Positions 7,001 through 7,407 of a DNA stretch of 7,407 nucleotides are shown in pieces (positions within the stretch are counted from its first letter, which is position 1; every line of letters starts with the position of its first letter). Location: positions 1 through 7,407 of the forward strand of contig QOAX01000262.1 of NCBI GenBank assembly GCA_003972865.1. The letters run 5' to 3'. The notes below the pieces were generated by a model that saw only the letters and a program-made list of their open reading frames with translations, made no database searches and was not told the origin of the DNA. Both the position numbers and the translations under genes were made by a program. Source of the DNA: Verrucomicrobiota bacterium. GTDB taxonomy: Bacteria > Verrucomicrobiota > Verrucomicrobiia > Limisphaerales > UBA1096.

Positions 7001-7407
7001 ACCGCCCCGAGCGAACCGCCGTGGGATCCCGCCCCGGAGACATTCCTCGTGAACCAATGCAGCACCGGCAGGGAGGATCTGATGCCGGAATCCCGGGCCA
7101 CCGTGCCAAAGTATTGATGAGAATCGAGTCGAGAGCGAAATGCCGGCTCTTTCGTTTCTGTTCCATTGCGGTCGGCCGCGACAAACCGCCAGCGCGTCAT
7201 TTCCCCGGGAGCGAGCGCCGCGCCGGGGATGACCGCCGTCCATACTCCGTCACCCGCCACGGCATCGCCTCCTATGCCGTCGTCATTCATCGGCAGCATG
7301 GTTTTTGTCCCGAACATCTTCCGGTAGTACAGCGTCACCGTCGCCACCGGATCGTTGGTCGGACGAACGACTACCGCAACGGTCAACGGACCAACCTCCG
7401 GTTGGGT
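4081..7407 (-). CDS. CotH-like kinase / lamin-tail-domain surface protein, C-terminal part (runs off right edge)
   Basis: The minus-strand frame is open from the right edge to TGA at 4083-4081, giving 1108 residues. The TTG at 7386 is not a credible start because coding continues above it. Numbered from the edge: residues 1-105 resemble an extracellular beta domain (DDGIGGDAVAGDGVWTA, MTRWRFVAADRNG). Residues 113-498 are CotH-kinase-like, with HGQSSAGFPKKSYNIDF (Lys160/161 as ATP-binding candidates), NIDMHRKN (Asp327, Asn332) and PWDLDLSHG (Asp351, Asp353 as metal ligands). In spore-coat CotH this fold phosphorylates protein Ser using ATP; the substrate here is unknown. Residues 518-696 look like a beta-sandwich (TGVGYD, KYDDGFVAFLNGEQL). 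Residues 702-811 and 828-960 are two lamin-tail-like domains (EEFIQLLNPN; AEYVELLNISS). Residues 997-1008 form an EF-hand/dockerin-like loop (DANGNGEPDLID) followed by YALG, then a last beta domain with FSTDLVEWQDG. There is no C-terminal membrane anchor or PEP-CTERM. The signal peptide is presumably outside the window. Confidence 0.9.
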   Translation of the reverse strand, partial: TQPEVGPLTVAVVVRPTNDPVATVTLYYRKMFGTKTMLPMNDDGIGGDAVAGDGVWTAVIPGAALAPGEMTRWRFVAADRNGTETKEPAFRSRLDSHQYFGTVARDSGIRSSLPVLHWFTRNVSGAGSHGGSLGAVYYNGEFYDRVLFTLHGQSSAGFPKKSYNIDFNRTQRFRWSANAPRVADIDLLTNWADKSKVRHVLAYEVMREAGVAAHFAHTVRVQHNGDFFSTADLVEDADETYLKRAGLNRDGALYKVYANTLNKDSGDNATNGVEKKTRRFENNADLQALIDGLDLRGEALVNYLYDNIDIPRCVNLLAANSVIRNIDMHRKNWYIYRDTGQSGEWAILPWDLDLSHGRTWNTQNTYFDNRLYTNGFVVSGTRIRLVSHMFANPAIRAMIMRRIRTLTDRFLQPLPAPGTPENELYYERRLNEQSQLIDPPAIAPSDARLDFKKWGSWLQRGATVRYTNTNPDVETMAEAIERWKTEYLPARRKYIYNTQIVGHGGEIPLPQTGGEPTTNYFSLVANKAAAKVLVPTNGNLGATWTGSPSFEPFDTTGWLSGPTGVGYDRATTYDSLIGVDVGRQMRSNTSVYIRIDFDVSDPALVDLLELRIKYDDGFVAFLNGEQLVSANSPASPGWNSSARVAHGANPRAYIKFDVSDKKGKLRNGRNVLAIQGLNNTVNSSDMLIVPELYGGRVSAPTTLEPRINFGAIEANPASGNQDEEFIQLLNPNSIAVDISNWRLTGGIEHVFAAGTVLAPNAALYVSPNVAAFRARTLTPKGGEGLFVQGGYQGHLSNLGETLAILDAIGVTNNTTTTLVEQASDAQRFLVMSELMYHPSDDNLAEYVELLNISSADTLNLEEVRFTQGVEFNFTGSAIVSLAPGERVLIVRDLAAFETAYGANHPVAGVFANGTALSNGGERLKLEDANNGTILEFAYDDQPPWQTEADQSGHSLVLIAPHTHPDPALSENWRVSLQPGGSLGGTDGAPFPSDPLGDANGNGEPDLIDYALGNDLGLSPIFPGFRWDGDVPAGEDALLFTVPISLAAEGVQIEFHFSTDLVEWQDGASHFELVSTEPLGDGRAVRAWRVKPPLRDQPQLYVRLRVVGQ

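Noticed and set aside
7384..7386. TTG as start of the CotH-like gene
   Set aside because: The same frame is open to the window edge, the visible N-terminus has no signal peptide and no upstream Shine-Dalgarno, and the beta domain appears already under way. The true start is outside.
1..7407. Insertion sequence, CRISPR array, tRNA or rRNA
   Set aside because: No transposase-like frame, terminal inverted repeats, regularly spaced DNA repeats or tRNA/rRNA-like conserved stretches were seen. Nearly all of the window is taken up by the three coding regions.

Overview
The window carries three protein-coding genes, two of them cut by the window edges, and no RNA gene, mobile element or CRISPR array that I can see. 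The protein families suggest a PVC-group bacterium, most likely Verrucomicrobiota (Pedosphaera/Limisphaera-like). The pointers are a CotH-like kinase fused to lamin-tail domains and ending in a Ca-loop plus 'YALG' module, a long FG-GAP/ASPIC-UnbV protein, and a secreted protein with an 'ADNDYYFAGEY' type block. That placement is inference from family knowledge, not from a search.

Layout: (1) Positions 1-624, minus strand: the 5' part of a gene for a secreted protein. It starts with a signal peptide, is open for 208 codons and runs off the left edge. (2) Positions 625-792: a short divergent intergenic region that should hold the promoters of both flanking genes. (3) Positions 793-4071, plus strand (or from GTG 652): a 1092-residue membrane-anchored protein. 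It has three N-terminal membrane segments, a region of unknown function, seven Ca-loop FG-GAP/VCBS-like repeats, an ASPIC/UnbV domain, and a C-terminal thioredoxin-like fold without the CxxC cysteines. (4) Positions 4072-4080: only 9 bases separate two convergent stop codons. (5) Positions 4081-7407, minus strand: the 3' part of a very large surface or secreted CotH-kinase/lamin-tail protein. It is open at the right edge, so its true start lies outside the window.

All three products are predicted to act outside the cytoplasm, and two carry Ca-binding-type D-x-[DN]-x-[DN] loops, so the window looks like part of a cell-surface or secretome region. No shared pathway can be shown. The genes are divergent (1/2) and convergent (2/3), so they do not form one operon. 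The two most notable points are the redox-dead thioredoxin tail joined to an integrin-like propeller, and the apparently intact CotH-type kinase active site within a lamin-tail-domain surface protein.
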